Shown here: one piece after another, positions 1 to 9,000 of the stretch
Position numbering within the stretch: position 1 is the first letter of the stretch
Layout: every line of letters starts with the position of its first letter
Assembly (NCBI GenBank): GCA_000344275.1
Contig: AORU01000005.1
Location: 98,463-162,462 of the forward strand
DNA length: 64,000 bases
From: Streptococcus oralis subsp. tigurinus AZ_3a
GTDB lineage: Bacteria; Bacillota; Bacilli; Lactobacillales; Streptococcaceae
Direction of reading: 5' to 3'
The notes under the pieces: model-generated
The model's input: the letters and a program-made list of their open reading frames with translations, nothing else
Databases searched by the model: none
Told to the model about the DNA's origin: nothing
Translations under genes and position numbers: made by a program

Positions 1-668
1 AAGAATTGACCCACGGAGGCCGCATTGTCCGCTTCGAATACCAAGGAATTTTCCTAGAAGTTTTGGAAAGTCTGGGTGAAATGCCATTGCCACCTTATAT
101 CCATGAAAAACTGGATGACCGTGAACGTTATCAAACAGTCTACGCTAAAGAAAGTGGCTCTGCTGCAGCACCGACTGCTGGCCTCCACTTCACCAAAGAA
201 CTGCTAGCAGAAATCCAAGCCAAAGGTGTTCATCTGGTCTATCTCACTCTTCACGTCGGACTCGGAACCTTTAGACCCGTTTCTGTAGACAATCTGGACG
301 AACACGAAATGCACTCCGAATTCTACCAACTTTCTGAGGAAGCAGCTGCCACCCTTCGCTCTGTTAAGGAAAATGGTGGACGCGTCATCGCTGTCGGAAC
401 CACCTCTATCCGCACGTTAGAGACTATTGGTTCCAAGTTTGACGGGCAAATCCAGGCTGATTCTGGCTGGACCAATATCTTTATCAAACCTGGTTACGAA
501 TGGAAGGTTGTGGACGCCTTTTCAACCAACTTCCATCTGCCAAAATCAACTCTTGTCATGTTGGTTTCTGCCTTTGCAGGCCGTGAATTAGTCTTAGATG
601 CATACCAGCACGCTATTCAAGAACACTACCGCTTCTTCAGTTTCGGTGATGCCATGTTTATCTATTAA
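1..668 (+). CDS. queA: QueA, S-adenosylmethionine:tRNA ribosyltransferase-isomerase (3' part)
   Basis: QueA transfers the ribosyl part of SAM to 7-aminomethyl-7-deazaguanine in tRNA, giving epoxyqueuosine, the penultimate step of queuosine synthesis at the wobble position of GUN-decoding tRNAs. The reading frame is already open at the window edge (Glu-Leu-Thr-His-Gly-Gly), so the 5' end lies outside. About 221 residues remain of a protein that is usually about 340. Family landmarks: THGGR at the start, [14 protein letters not shown], the [11 protein letters not shown] stretch, [10 protein letters not shown], and a C-terminal [17 protein letters not shown] block. It ends in [13 protein letters not shown], the usual QueA terminus, so the 3' end is intact. 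It converges on the YihY gene, and one shared hairpin separates them. Confidence 0.96.
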   Translation, partial: ELTHGGRIVRFEYQGIFLEVLESLGEMPLPPYIHEKLDDRERYQTVYAKESGSAAAPTAGLHFTKELLAEIQAKGVHLVYLTLHVGLGTFRPVSVDNLDEHEMHSEFYQLSEEAAATLRSVKENGGRVIAVGTTSIRTLETIGSKFDGQIQADSGWTNIFIKPGYEWKVVDAFSTNFHLPKSTLVMLVSAFAGRELVLDAYQHAIQEHYRFFSFGDAMFIY

Positions 669-670
669 GA

Positions 671-705
671 AAATCCCTATTAGGTTTCCTAATAGGGATT
701 TTTCT
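671..705. terminator. Bidirectional intrinsic terminator between queA and yihY-like gene
   Basis: A 14-bp perfect stem (671-684 with 689-702) surrounds a 4-nt loop, with A-rich and T-rich flanks on either side. It can end queA on the plus strand and the YihY operon on the minus strand. Confidence 0.85.
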
Positions 706-707
706 AA

Positions 708-1568
708 TCATTCCATACTAAACTTTGGATCTTTCAAGCTCTGAACACTGGCATTGATAACCGCTCCGATAATCAAAATCTTTGCAATAAGAATAAACCA
801 GAACATCATGACTACCACGATGATGGAACTGAAAAAACGGACATCGACTAGGTGATTGACATAGTTATTAAAATAAACAGAAAAGATATTCAATAAACCG
901 ATAAGAGTTAGCAATACAAAGACACTTCCTGGTAAAACATAGCGGATTCGTGGTGTTTTTACTTTTGGAAGGAAGTAATAAATCATAACCAGAATGGCAA
1001 AAATCAAAGCATAGACTAGAGGGCCTGTAAAGTCTTGCAGGTAGGAAAATAGCGGGCTGTCTGATTGCCAGTAAGTTTTGAGGAGGTTGAGCAACATACG
1101 ACCAAACATACTCAAAAACAAGGCTAGGGCAAAAAGAATCTGCAAGCCAAGGCTAACAAGCAAACTCATCAACTGATGGGAGATAATTCCTCGACTCTTG
1201 GTCACTCCATAGGCTTTGTTAAAAGCTTTTTGGAGGAAATCCATTGATTTTGAAAAGGTCCATAGGGCTGACAAAACAGCAAAACTCAGCAAACCAGTCG
1301 ATGGTTGAGTCAGAACTTCTCGGACAATCTTAGCGACCACATCATACACTGTATCAGGCAAAAATTCCTTGATTGTCAGTAAGAAATTTGAGACCGGAAT
1401 CTGAAAATAAGGCAAAATATTGACCATTATCATTAGCAAAGGAAAGATTGAAACCAACCAATAGTAGGCAACCGCAACACTGGTCAACTCACTATCAGAT
1501 GCTTGATAATAATGCAAAAAAGCTTTCAATAAGGGCCTGTTCATCAGCTCTTTCCACCACTTTTTCAT
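708..1568 (-). CDS. YihY/BrkB family inner-membrane protein
   Basis: A 286-residue membrane protein of the YihY/virulence factor BrkB family (once annotated ribonuclease BN; a nuclease role is not accepted). Seen: an N-terminal amphipathic part, an early segment AVAYYWLVSIFPLLMIMV, and further hydrophobic segments near residues 95, 140, 185, 215 and 250, about six membrane spans as usual for the family. Length is normal. It is the last gene of the leftward operon that begins near position 5399, 29 bp after the antiporter gene. Molecular function is not known; transport or membrane organisation is only a guess. Confidence 0.85.
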   Translation of the reverse strand: MKKWWKELMNRPLLKAFLHYYQASDSELTSVAVAYYWLVSIFPLLMIMVNILPYFQIPVSNFLLTIKEFLPDTVYDVVAKIVREVLTQPSTGLLSFAVLSALWTFSKSMDFLQKAFNKAYGVTKSRGIISHQLMSLLVSLGLQILFALALFLSMFGRMLLNLLKTYWQSDSPLFSYLQDFTGPLVYALIFAILVMIYYFLPKVKTPRIRYVLPGSVFVLLTLIGLLNIFSVYFNNYVNHLVDVRFFSSIIVVVMMFWFILIAKILIIGAVINASVQSLKDPKFSME

Positions 1569-1597
1569 GTTTCATCCTCCGTCATTTTCATCATCAT

Positions 1598-3652
1598 CTA
1601 AGTTCTTCTGATTAAATCTAGCATATCATAAGGCAAGGTATTTGCGGCTTCTTTCAGAGAATAATTCTCTAAATTATTCACATTTTGGCGTAGTTTTTTG
1701 GCATACTTGGCTGTTATCAGTTTAGCCTCTTCGTATTCAAAGATTGCCTTACGTTCGAGATAGTAGCCTCGTAGCATTTCATCGATATTGTTTGGCTTGA
1801 TGCGATTGATAACCCGCTCAACAAAAGCACCACTTCCGATAATGGCCGTCTCGCGTAGACGAGACTCTTGCATAAAACTAATCAGAGAACTCTTGTAAAC
1901 CCCTTTGAGGTTTTCCAAACTCTCGATAATCAACTCCGTATTTTCCAAATACAACTCTGAAATCTGATCATAGTCAACTGCTAGTAGTTTATGAGATTCT
2001 TCATTCATCCAACTACGGAAAGTTTTGCCAAAGGTAAACATTTCATGGAGTAGAAAGCGCAGTATCCGTAATGAAACTAGGAAGTAATAAGTCACTCTAG
2101 AAGCGAAATTCCGATTGATACTCTGCTCCATGCTTTTTAGGTAACGTTGGTAAACTCGATAGCCACGCTCGCTGATTCTATTTTCTTCGTAGGCTTGCTC
2201 CAAACCATCACTCTCAATACTCAAGATAAGGAGTTTGAGAGACTCCCAGTCCTCTTGGACTCTTTTATTTTCCTGACTAAGGATGAGGTTTTCAATCCGA
2301 CCATGGTAATTATCAATAGCTGCATAAAGAGGAAGTTTGTTCTTGTGATGGTCCAGCTCTTTTTCTAATTCTGCAGCTACATCATTCAGAATCGCTATAT
2401 GCATCAAATGATCCTTGCTTTCCTCTTGTTCTTCAGATAAGTGAGGGAGGACTAGTAAACCCGTTAAAAAGCTCAGCAGTGTAACGCCTGCTACAAGGAA
2501 GAGTAATAAAGGATATTCCTTCTCCAAATGACTTGGTATGAGGAGAATGGTCGCGATAGATACTGTCCCTTTGACACCAGAGAAGGTCAAAAGAAGCATA
2601 TCTTTCATGTACTTATGAATTTTTTTCTTAAGTCGACGCGTCCTCACAAAGTAAAAACCAGCAATCATGACAAAGCGGATCGCAAAAAGCAAGAAGGTCA
2701 GAACGACAACTGAAATCAGTAAAAGAAGGGGATTGTAGAGAGAATTAGACAAAATTGGCTCCGCTATCAACTCTAATTCCATTCCCAAGAGAACAAAGAC
2801 TGAGCCATTTAGCATAAAGGTCACGGTGTGCCAGACGGTCTCCGTCACGGTGTCTACTTGAGCCTCAAGGAGCGTAATTTTCTTAAAGCGACTGGCCTTC
2901 AAAATACCTGCAACCACTACTGCGATAATCCCTGAAACATGAAACTCTTCTGCGATGAAAAAGGTCATGAGCGGCAAACTTAGCTCTAGCAATAGTTCAC
3001 TGGCTATATCTATCGCTCGTACACTCAGTAAAAAGCTATGCAAAAAACGATTGACCATAGCCGTCACAAAACCGACTACAAAACCACCAAGTATAGAAAG
3101 TGCTAGGGAAGTCCCAGCTTGGCTGAGAGAAAACGTTCCTGTTGTCCAAGCAGCCAGAGCCATCTGAAAGGCAACCAAACCAGAAGCGTCATTTAAGAGT
3201 CCTTCCCCTTTTAGAATATTAGAAACCCGTTTAGGAAAACGAAAACGTTCAGAAAGAGATGCGAAGGCAACCAAATCTGTTGGCCCAAGTGCCGCTCCAA
3301 CTGCTAAACAGGCCGCCAAAGGAAGGGTAATCCAAAGGAAGTGAGCCATGCTCCCCAAGCTTAAGGTCGAGATAAAAATCACAGGAAAAATCAGAAAGAC
3401 GACAATCCGCCAATGCTTCAAAATGGACGTAATATCCGCTTCTTCTGCCTCCCGGAAAAGTAAGGGACCAATAACCATGGCCAGAAACAGCTCTGTATTG
3501 AGATGAAAGTCCGCATCGGGAACAAATAAACCAATCCCAATCCCCAAAAGGATTTGTACAAGAGGAAGGGGCAAAAAAGGAAGAAGTTTATTGGTCGTAG
3601 TTGAAATGATTAAGACAAATAAAAATAGAATCAAGTAAATGAGTAATTCCAC
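1598..3652 (-). CDS. CPA1-type Na+/H+ antiporter
   Basis: A 684-residue monovalent cation:proton antiporter of the NhaP/CPA1 type. The first ~400 residues hold a dozen or so hydrophobic segments. Family features are the early LPLPLVQILLGIGIGL segment and the GAALGPTDLVAFASLSERFRFP and LLNDASGLVAFQMAL motifs, where the ND pair is the expected ion-binding site. The last ~280 residues are soluble and highly charged, probably a helical regulatory tail, a common layout in streptococcal members. Expected role: exchange of Na+ (or K+) for protons in pH and salt homeostasis. The gene starts 11 bp after the small Cys-rich gene and is followed by the YihY gene. Confidence 0.9.
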   Translation of the reverse strand: MELLIYLILFLFVLIISTTTNKLLPFLPLPLVQILLGIGIGLFVPDADFHLNTELFLAMVIGPLLFREAEEADITSILKHWRIVVFLIFPVIFISTLSLGSMAHFLWITLPLAACLAVGAALGPTDLVAFASLSERFRFPKRVSNILKGEGLLNDASGLVAFQMALAAWTTGTFSLSQAGTSLALSILGGFVVGFVTAMVNRFLHSFLLSVRAIDIASELLLELSLPLMTFFIAEEFHVSGIIAVVVAGILKASRFKKITLLEAQVDTVTETVWHTVTFMLNGSVFVLLGMELELIAEPILSNSLYNPLLLLISVVVLTFLLFAIRFVMIAGFYFVRTRRLKKKIHKYMKDMLLLTFSGVKGTVSIATILLIPSHLEKEYPLLLFLVAGVTLLSFLTGLLVLPHLSEEQEESKDHLMHIAILNDVAAELEKELDHHKNKLPLYAAIDNYHGRIENLILSQENKRVQEDWESLKLLILSIESDGLEQAYEENRISERGYRVYQRYLKSMEQSINRNFASRVTYYFLVSLRILRFLLHEMFTFGKTFRSWMNEESHKLLAVDYDQISELYLENTELIIESLENLKGVYKSSLISFMQESRLRETAIIGSGAFVERVINRIKPNNIDEMLRGYYLERKAIFEYEEAKLITAKYAKKLRQNVNNLENYSLKEAANTLPYDMLDLIRRT

Positions 3653-3663
3653 ACAATTCCTCC

Positions 3664-3918
3664 TTAATCTTTTTTACAACAAGATTCAAAAATCTCCTTT
3701 TGCTCTTGGATTTTCTGATCAATCTTAGAACAGTCTTTGTGCTCAATTTTTTTCTGGCATCGTTCCATTTCAAGAGCCACTAATTTTTTCTTAATTTTAA
3801 GCATTTTCTTGGTCATATGTGCTTCGTCGAGCACCCCGACTGCTCGCTCGTGATGCGTTGACTCGACAAAATTTTGGCGCATTGCCTCAAGCTTCTCACG
3901 AAGGTATTGTTTATCCAT
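3664..3918 (-). CDS. Small charged, Cys-containing protein of unknown function
   Basis: An 84-residue soluble protein that I do not recognise. It is rich in Lys and Glu, predicted mostly helical, with four cysteines in its second half including a CC pair near the C terminus (ESCCKKD). Its start overlaps the end of the methyltransferase gene by 8 bp and the antiporter follows after 11 bp, so it is translated as part of the same operon. The overlap, codon pattern and operon position support a real gene. The Cys pattern could bind a metal, but nothing shows this directly. Confidence 0.7.
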   Translation of the reverse strand: MDKQYLREKLEAMRQNFVESTHHERAVGVLDEAHMTKKMLKIKKKLVALEMERCQKKIEHKDCSKIDQKIQEQKEIFESCCKKD

Positions 3919-4468
3919 GTCTGTACCCTTCTAATTTTTCAATCATAACTAAAAACGGTGGATTATTAACTTGGTTGAGAGTCCGATAAATGGCAGCTGT
4001 ATACTCTTGTTGGTTCAACTGGCTAACAAAATCCAACACAGCATCCCTCTCGGTGTCTCCTCCTTCATGACCATAGTAGATCATGATAGCAATCCGTCCC
4101 CCCTTGACAAGCAAATGACACAGTTTCTCTAATGCTTCGATAGTAGTCTGAGGTTGAGTGATGACGGATTTGTCAGCAGAAGGTAAATAACCCAGATTAA
4201 AAATCCCTGCCTTAGCTTCTGTCACAAACCGGTCTAGTGTCTCATGACCTTGCAAGATTAACTGGGCATTTGTCATTCCAGCCTGATCCAAACGCTCTTG
4301 CGTCTTCTCCAAAGCCTGCTCCTGAATATCAAAGGCATAGACTTGCTTGGCTAGCTTGGCTAAAAATAGCGTATCGTGGCCATTACCCATAGTCGCATCC
4401 ACTACGATATCCTCTTTTGTCACAACTTCCGCCAAAAAATCATGTGCCATCTCAAGTGGTCTTTTCAT
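3911..4468 (-). CDS. mnmM: MnmM-type tRNA (mnm5s2U34) methyltransferase, YtqB family
   Basis: A 185-residue class I SAM-dependent methyltransferase. Motif I is the glycine-rich stretch at residues 24-33 (DATMGNGHDT), followed by an acidic strand end (YAFDIQ). NLGYLPSADKS matches the YtqB family, often annotated 'rRNA methylase' in older genomes. Work on B. subtilis YtqB renamed this family MnmM, the enzyme that completes the 5-methylaminomethyl group on U34 of some tRNAs. That role is family knowledge and not visible here. It overlaps the radical SAM gene upstream by 17 bp and the small gene downstream by 8 bp, a tightly coupled operon. The ytqA-ytqB pairing is common in Firmicutes. Confidence 0.85.
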   Translation of the reverse strand: MKRPLEMAHDFLAEVVTKEDIVVDATMGNGHDTLFLAKLAKQVYAFDIQEQALEKTQERLDQAGMTNAQLILQGHETLDRFVTEAKAGIFNLGYLPSADKSVITQPQTTIEALEKLCHLLVKGGRIAIMIYYGHEGGDTERDAVLDFVSQLNQQEYTAAIYRTLNQVNNPPFLVMIEKLEGYRHG

Positions 4469-5399
4469 TTTTAAACTCCTGTTTTACAGCCTTGCATCCT
4501 TGCACACTTCCACGACGGCGCATCTCAGTTTCAATAGCATTTAGCACTTCCCATTTATTGAGGCTCCACATAGGACCAATCAACATATCTCTCGGTGCAT
4601 CTCCTGTAATTCGATGGATGACGATATGCTTGGGAATGATTTCCAACTGGTCACAGATGACCTTGACATACTCATCCTGACTCATCAGTTGCAAGCGTCC
4701 TTCGTGGTAATCTCGCTGCATACGTGTATTGGTCATGAGGTGAAGCAAGTGCAGTTTAATTCCTTGAATATCATTATCCCTAACACAGCGACGGACATTT
4801 TCGACCATCATCTCATGAGTCTCACCGGGCAAACCATTGATCAAATGGGAAACAATCTCAATCTTGGGATATTTCCTCAAGCGTTTTACTGTTTCAACAT
4901 ACAATTCATAAGAATGGGCACGGTTAATCAGGTCAGAGGTTGCTTCAAAGGTGGTCTGTAAGCCCAATTCAACCGTCACATGCATACGTTCCGATAACTC
5001 AGCCAAATATTCGATAGTTTCATCGGGTAAACAGTCTGGTCGTGTTCCGATATTGATTCCTACTACACCTGGCTCGTTGATAGCCTGCTCGTAACGTTCC
5101 CGAATCACTTCCACCTTTTCATGGGTATTGGTAAAGTTTTGAAAATAAACCAGATACTTTTTAACATCTGGCCATTTGCGGTGCATAAAGTCAATTTCCT
5201 TATAAAATTGCTCACGGATAGGGGCATCCGGTGCCACGATGGCATCTCCAGAACCAGAAACCGTACAAAAAGTACATCCACCATGAGCTACAGTTCCATC
5301 CCGATTGGGACAGTCAAATCCCGCATCGATAGGAACTTTGAAAGTCTTCTCTCCAAAAAGTTTTCGATAATAATCATTCAAGGTATTATAAGATTTCAT
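4452..5399 (-). CDS. TIGR01212-type radical SAM protein (YtqA-like)
   Basis: About 315 residues, member of the TIGR01212/YtqA radical SAM group related to the Elp3 fold. The iron-sulfur cysteines sit in an N-terminal C-x11-C-x2-C arrangement within GFDCPNRDGTVAHGGCTFC. A nearby GSGD and the later INIGTRPDCLP, VELGLQT and HLINGLPGET blocks are typical. Substrate is unknown; adjacency to the MnmM-type gene suggests a tRNA modification role. Start choice: in-frame ATGs exist at 5423, 5408 and 5399. A consensus-like promoter (-35 at 5430-5435, -10 at 5407-5412) predicts transcription from about 5400/5399, so only the 5399 ATG is usable and the mRNA would be leaderless. No other Met precedes the cysteine motif. 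Confidence 0.85.
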   Translation of the reverse strand: MKSYNTLNDYYRKLFGEKTFKVPIDAGFDCPNRDGTVAHGGCTFCTVSGSGDAIVAPDAPIREQFYKEIDFMHRKWPDVKKYLVYFQNFTNTHEKVEVIRERYEQAINEPGVVGINIGTRPDCLPDETIEYLAELSERMHVTVELGLQTTFEATSDLINRAHSYELYVETVKRLRKYPKIEIVSHLINGLPGETHEMMVENVRRCVRDNDIQGIKLHLLHLMTNTRMQRDYHEGRLQLMSQDEYVKVICDQLEIIPKHIVIHRITGDAPRDMLIGPMWSLNKWEVLNAIETEMRRRGSVQGCKAVKQEFKNEKTT

Positions 5400-5435
5400 A
5401 ACTTTCATTATAACAAAAAACACCTACAATCTCAA
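5397..5435 (-). promoter_or_regulatory. Promoter of ytqA-like operon, probably giving leaderless mRNA
   Basis: On the minus strand: -35 TTGAGA (5435-5430), a 17-bp spacer, and a perfect -10 TATAAT (5412-5407). The start site expected about 7 nt downstream is at 5400 or 5399, the latter being the A of the ATG. No Shine-Dalgarno can fit in between. Confidence 0.7.
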
Positions 5436-5490
5436 AAGCCTGACTTTCAAACAAATTCCCTTGTTTCTCATTTCCTTTAGCGTTTTTTTA

Positions 5491-5508
5491 TGATACAATA
5501 TGGGTATG
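5491..5508 (+). promoter_or_regulatory. Extended -10 promoter of DUF3397 gene, probably leaderless
   Basis: TG-A-TACAAT (5491-5499) is an extended -10 element with no good -35. The expected start is about 5506, which is the A of the second in-frame ATG. Neither this ATG nor its neighbours at 5500 and 5515 has a Shine-Dalgarno sequence. Confidence 0.6.
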
Positions 5509-5862
5509 ATTTTAATGAAAATAGCATCTATTTTATTATTGATATTAACCTTGGTGGTTTGCTTTATTGTCACCAAGCTTTTCGGACTCAGGAAAATAGG
5601 ATTTAATTTCGCGGATGTAGCTTTTCCACTTTTGGTATTCGAGTATTATTTGATTACTGCTAAAGCCTTTACCCACAACTTTCTACCGCGACTTGGTGTC
5701 GCACTTTCTCTCCTAGCAATCCTCCTTGTAATCTTTTTCCTTGTCAAAAAACGAAGTTTTTATTACCCTAAATTCATCAAATTCTTCTGGAGAGCCGGTT
5801 TTCTCCTAACCTTAATCATCTATATAGAAATGATTGTCGAATTGATCTTACTGAAACAATAA
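5506..5862 (+). CDS. DUF3397 family membrane protein
   Basis: A small integral membrane protein of about 118 residues with four predicted spans (near residues 3-22, 36-50, 60-78 and 95-115) joined by short basic loops (LFGLRKIG, VKKRSFYYPK). The arrangement and residues such as FAFPLLVFEYYLITAKAF-like text fit the DUF3397 family of Lactobacillales, whose function is unknown. It is transcribed away from the radical SAM operon and closed by its own terminator, so it is monocistronic. Three ATGs (5500, 5506, 5515) are possible. The extended -10 ending at 5499 favours 5506 as first base of a leaderless mRNA. Confidence 0.75.
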   Translation: MILMKIASILLLILTLVVCFIVTKLFGLRKIGFNFADVAFPLLVFEYYLITAKAFTHNFLPRLGVALSLLAILLVIFFLVKKRSFYYPKFIKFFWRAGFLLTLIIYIEMIVELILLKQ

Positions 5863-5863
5863 T

Positions 5864-5900
5864 AGAATCCCTAGAAAATACCTTCTAGGGATTCTTGCTT
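5864..5900 (+). terminator. Terminator of DUF3397 gene
   Basis: A 13-bp stem (5864-5876 with 5883-5895) with a 6-nt loop is followed by TTGCTTTCT, directly after the stop codon. Confidence 0.8.
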
Positions 5901-5949
5901 TCTCTCCAAAATTACACAGACAGTAAAATTATACGATTTTACACAAAGA

Positions 5950-5985
5950 AAAGACCTTAGAAACTTGTATTCTAAGGTCTTTTTA
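5950..5985 (-). terminator. bgaA: Terminator of bgaA
   Basis: A 12-13-bp stem (about 5950-5962 with 5970-5982) and 7-nt loop lie downstream of the bgaA stop codon. The minus strand reads into TTTTC after the stem. It may also act on the plus strand. Confidence 0.75.
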
Positions 5986-6040
5986 TCTGAGACGATAGTT
6001 TCTCTCAGGTCTTAAATGGCAAATAAGGTATCAAAAATAT

Positions 6041-9000
6041 CTAATCCTCTTTTTTGCCTTTAGTGGCTACTAGTCCTGCACTCAAACCAAGAAGAGCTAA
6101 GCCTGCTGCTAGGGCTGCTTGACCTTCTGTACTTCCTGTATTTGGTAACTGCTCTTTTTGAACCGGACCAGCTGCACTTGAAGTGTTTTGTTTTGTATCT
6201 GCTTTTTCTGATACTTGTGGTTTTGTAGATTCTTGAGGTACTGGTTTAGTTGTTTCACCAGCCGTACCTACTTCTACGATGCGATCCTGAGCCATGACTT
6301 TATCATAGCTTTCTTTTTCAGTTCGTTTGCCATTTTCAACTTCAATCAAGTGAACACGGATACCTTTTTGACCTTCTTGGAGAACACGGGTTTGCCCTGC
6401 TGGAAGTTTATCGTTCTTTTGTTCCTGAACCTTGAAATCAATTGTTTCTTCTTCGATTACAAGTTCTGGTCTGTTAAGGACAAGGTTCTTCACTTCATCT
6501 TCTGGAAGGGAGGTTCCTAGTTTCGTTCCAATCAAGACGATGCGGTCTGTCGGAGCTTCTACCACTTCACGAAGTTTTTCTTCCTTACTTCCATCAGGAT
6601 TAATCGCTGTGAAGATCCGTTCTTTACCAACTTTTCCTTCTTGTTCTACACGAGTTTCACCTAGATACAGTATTGAATCCTTTTTCTCAACTGTCTTGTA
6701 GGCCAAATCTTTTTCAACAAATTCGAGTTTTGGAAGATCTTCTTGTACAGCAGCAACAGTCTTCTCAGAAACTGGTTTTTCCTTAGTCAACTGGATACGG
6801 TATTCCTTGACTTGTTTTCCACTTTCTGAAACAAGGCGAACAAGTACTGGAAGGCTATCATCTCCGTTATCTACAACTGTTGAAGCCACTTGATTACTTT
6901 CTCCGACTGAGACTTTTGGACGTTGACCTTTATAGGTAATTTGATAGTCTTGACGATCTTCAGTAAAATCAGGAAGTTCTTTTCCACCTACAAGAATCTT
7001 CGATTGCGTACTTTCTTGAGGCAATTCACTCGGTGCAAGGAAGGTCATCTCAATCATCGCAACACCGCTCTTGTCAGCTTTACGCTCCATGCGCCATCTC
7101 ATGGCTTTGGCCTTGACAGCTTTAAATGTTACGTTGATTTCATCACCAGCTGCAATATCTTTATCCGCACGATAAGGCACAGCTTCCCAATTTTCTGGAT
7201 TGTTGAATGGATGGGCTGCATCATAGGCTTGGTAGTTCGAATAGTAGGTAGGCACTTCAAACTCTGGGCCAATATAGCGTTCCAAAACGAGTTTAGATGG
7301 TGCATCCGTACCACTATCTGCAAAGAAATGAAGTTTGGCTTGCGCAACAGTCCGTTCTACAATCTTACCATTTTCACGGAAGATCACACCTGCTGATACT
7401 TCTGGATTAGAAGATGGTGTTGGAGACCAGTTTGTCCAACGACGATTTTCTGAATGATCTCCATCATTGATATAGTCTACACGGTCATGTGAACTTGGAT
7501 CAATATCATTAGTTGCGGAAGCAAAGGCCTGGTTACTGTTTTCATCATAGTCAGGGTTATTTGAGAGTGCTTCACCAAGTTTGTCTGTCACTCGTACAGT
7601 GAACTCAGCAACAAGATCACTACCAAGGACACGGCCTCGAACAGTAAATTGACCTGCTTTTGTCAGATTTTCTGCTGGAACTTCTTCCCATTCAACTGCC
7701 AAGTCTTTTGTTTCGTAACCGTCTTTACCTGTGAAGTAAACAGGAACCTTAGTTGGCAATTCAAGCGGTTGCCCTACTTGTAGCAAGCGAGCTTGTTTGA
7801 CCGCGGCAACTGGTTTACGAGAGAGCAAATCTTTATTGCTTGTAAAGTGTATACGGTATTCTCCTAGGATGTCGCCATTTTCAGCCTTCGCGATAACACG
7901 AACTGGCTCACCTTCACGAACGCTTGGAACGACGGTAGCGAGACCATTGTTGCTAACACTTGCTGTTACTGCAGGAACTTTTCCATCTACAGACTTAAGG
8001 TAGTAGTCTGTCAAATCAGGGTTGAAGTTTGCTAAATCTTTACCGTCAACTTGGATTCTCGTTTGTCCTTGTTTGGCTGCTGCGACTTGTTTTGCAAAGA
8101 TTTGTACTTCTGTGATAGAAGTTCCAAGTTTGTTGTCTGCTCTCACCATACGAATACGGACAGCATAGGTTTCAACTTTATCAAAGCTGAAATGATTCAT
8201 TTCTCCAGCTTTTAATTGAGCTGGTGCTTTGAGATTGCTTACCTCTTTCCAGTTTGCAGGATCATTAAAGGCATGGTTTTCCTCACCTACAAAGCTAGGG
8301 TTCTTAGGAGTGCTAGGCACTTCTTTACCAACATAGTATTCAATCACATAAGACTTCGGTACACCGACTCCATGGTCTTCGTGGAATCCGACACTTAGAT
8401 TATCAACTGAACGTTTGCTCAAAATACCAGAGTCACCAAAGAGAACTCCTACTGATGCGTCTTTCTTACGATTCCAGTTTGTCCAACGGTTAGCTGGGCG
8501 GTCATTAAAGGAAATCAATTTATCGTTGACATTTGAAACAGGGTCACTCGGATTTGAGTCTGAAGCAAAGGCCAGTGGCAATTCTGAACCGGTCCATTGA
8601 TCAGAAATATTTGCACCTTGCTCAGTTTGAGCAGATACGCGAACATGAAGTTTAGTTGTTAATTGCGTACCTTCTAGGCGACCATTAACTGTAAAGACAC
8701 CTTCCTTGGCGTATTGCTCTGGACGAATCGCATCCCAAGTAACCTTAGCTGATGAAATGTGACCATTTGAATCGTAGGTACGAACACTTTCTGGTAATTG
8801 CGGCGCTTCTGCGATTGGGGTTGTCACACTAACTTCTTCAACTGAAACGATACCTTCTACAGATACTTTAGCACGCGCTTCAAGATCAAGTCCTTCGACT
8901 TTACCTAGAACTTCAAAGGTTTGATAGTGATCGAGTTTTTCTTTTGGAATGGCTTGCCAAGTGACTTTGTGGGCTTTAGGGAAACCTTTGTCATACTCAA

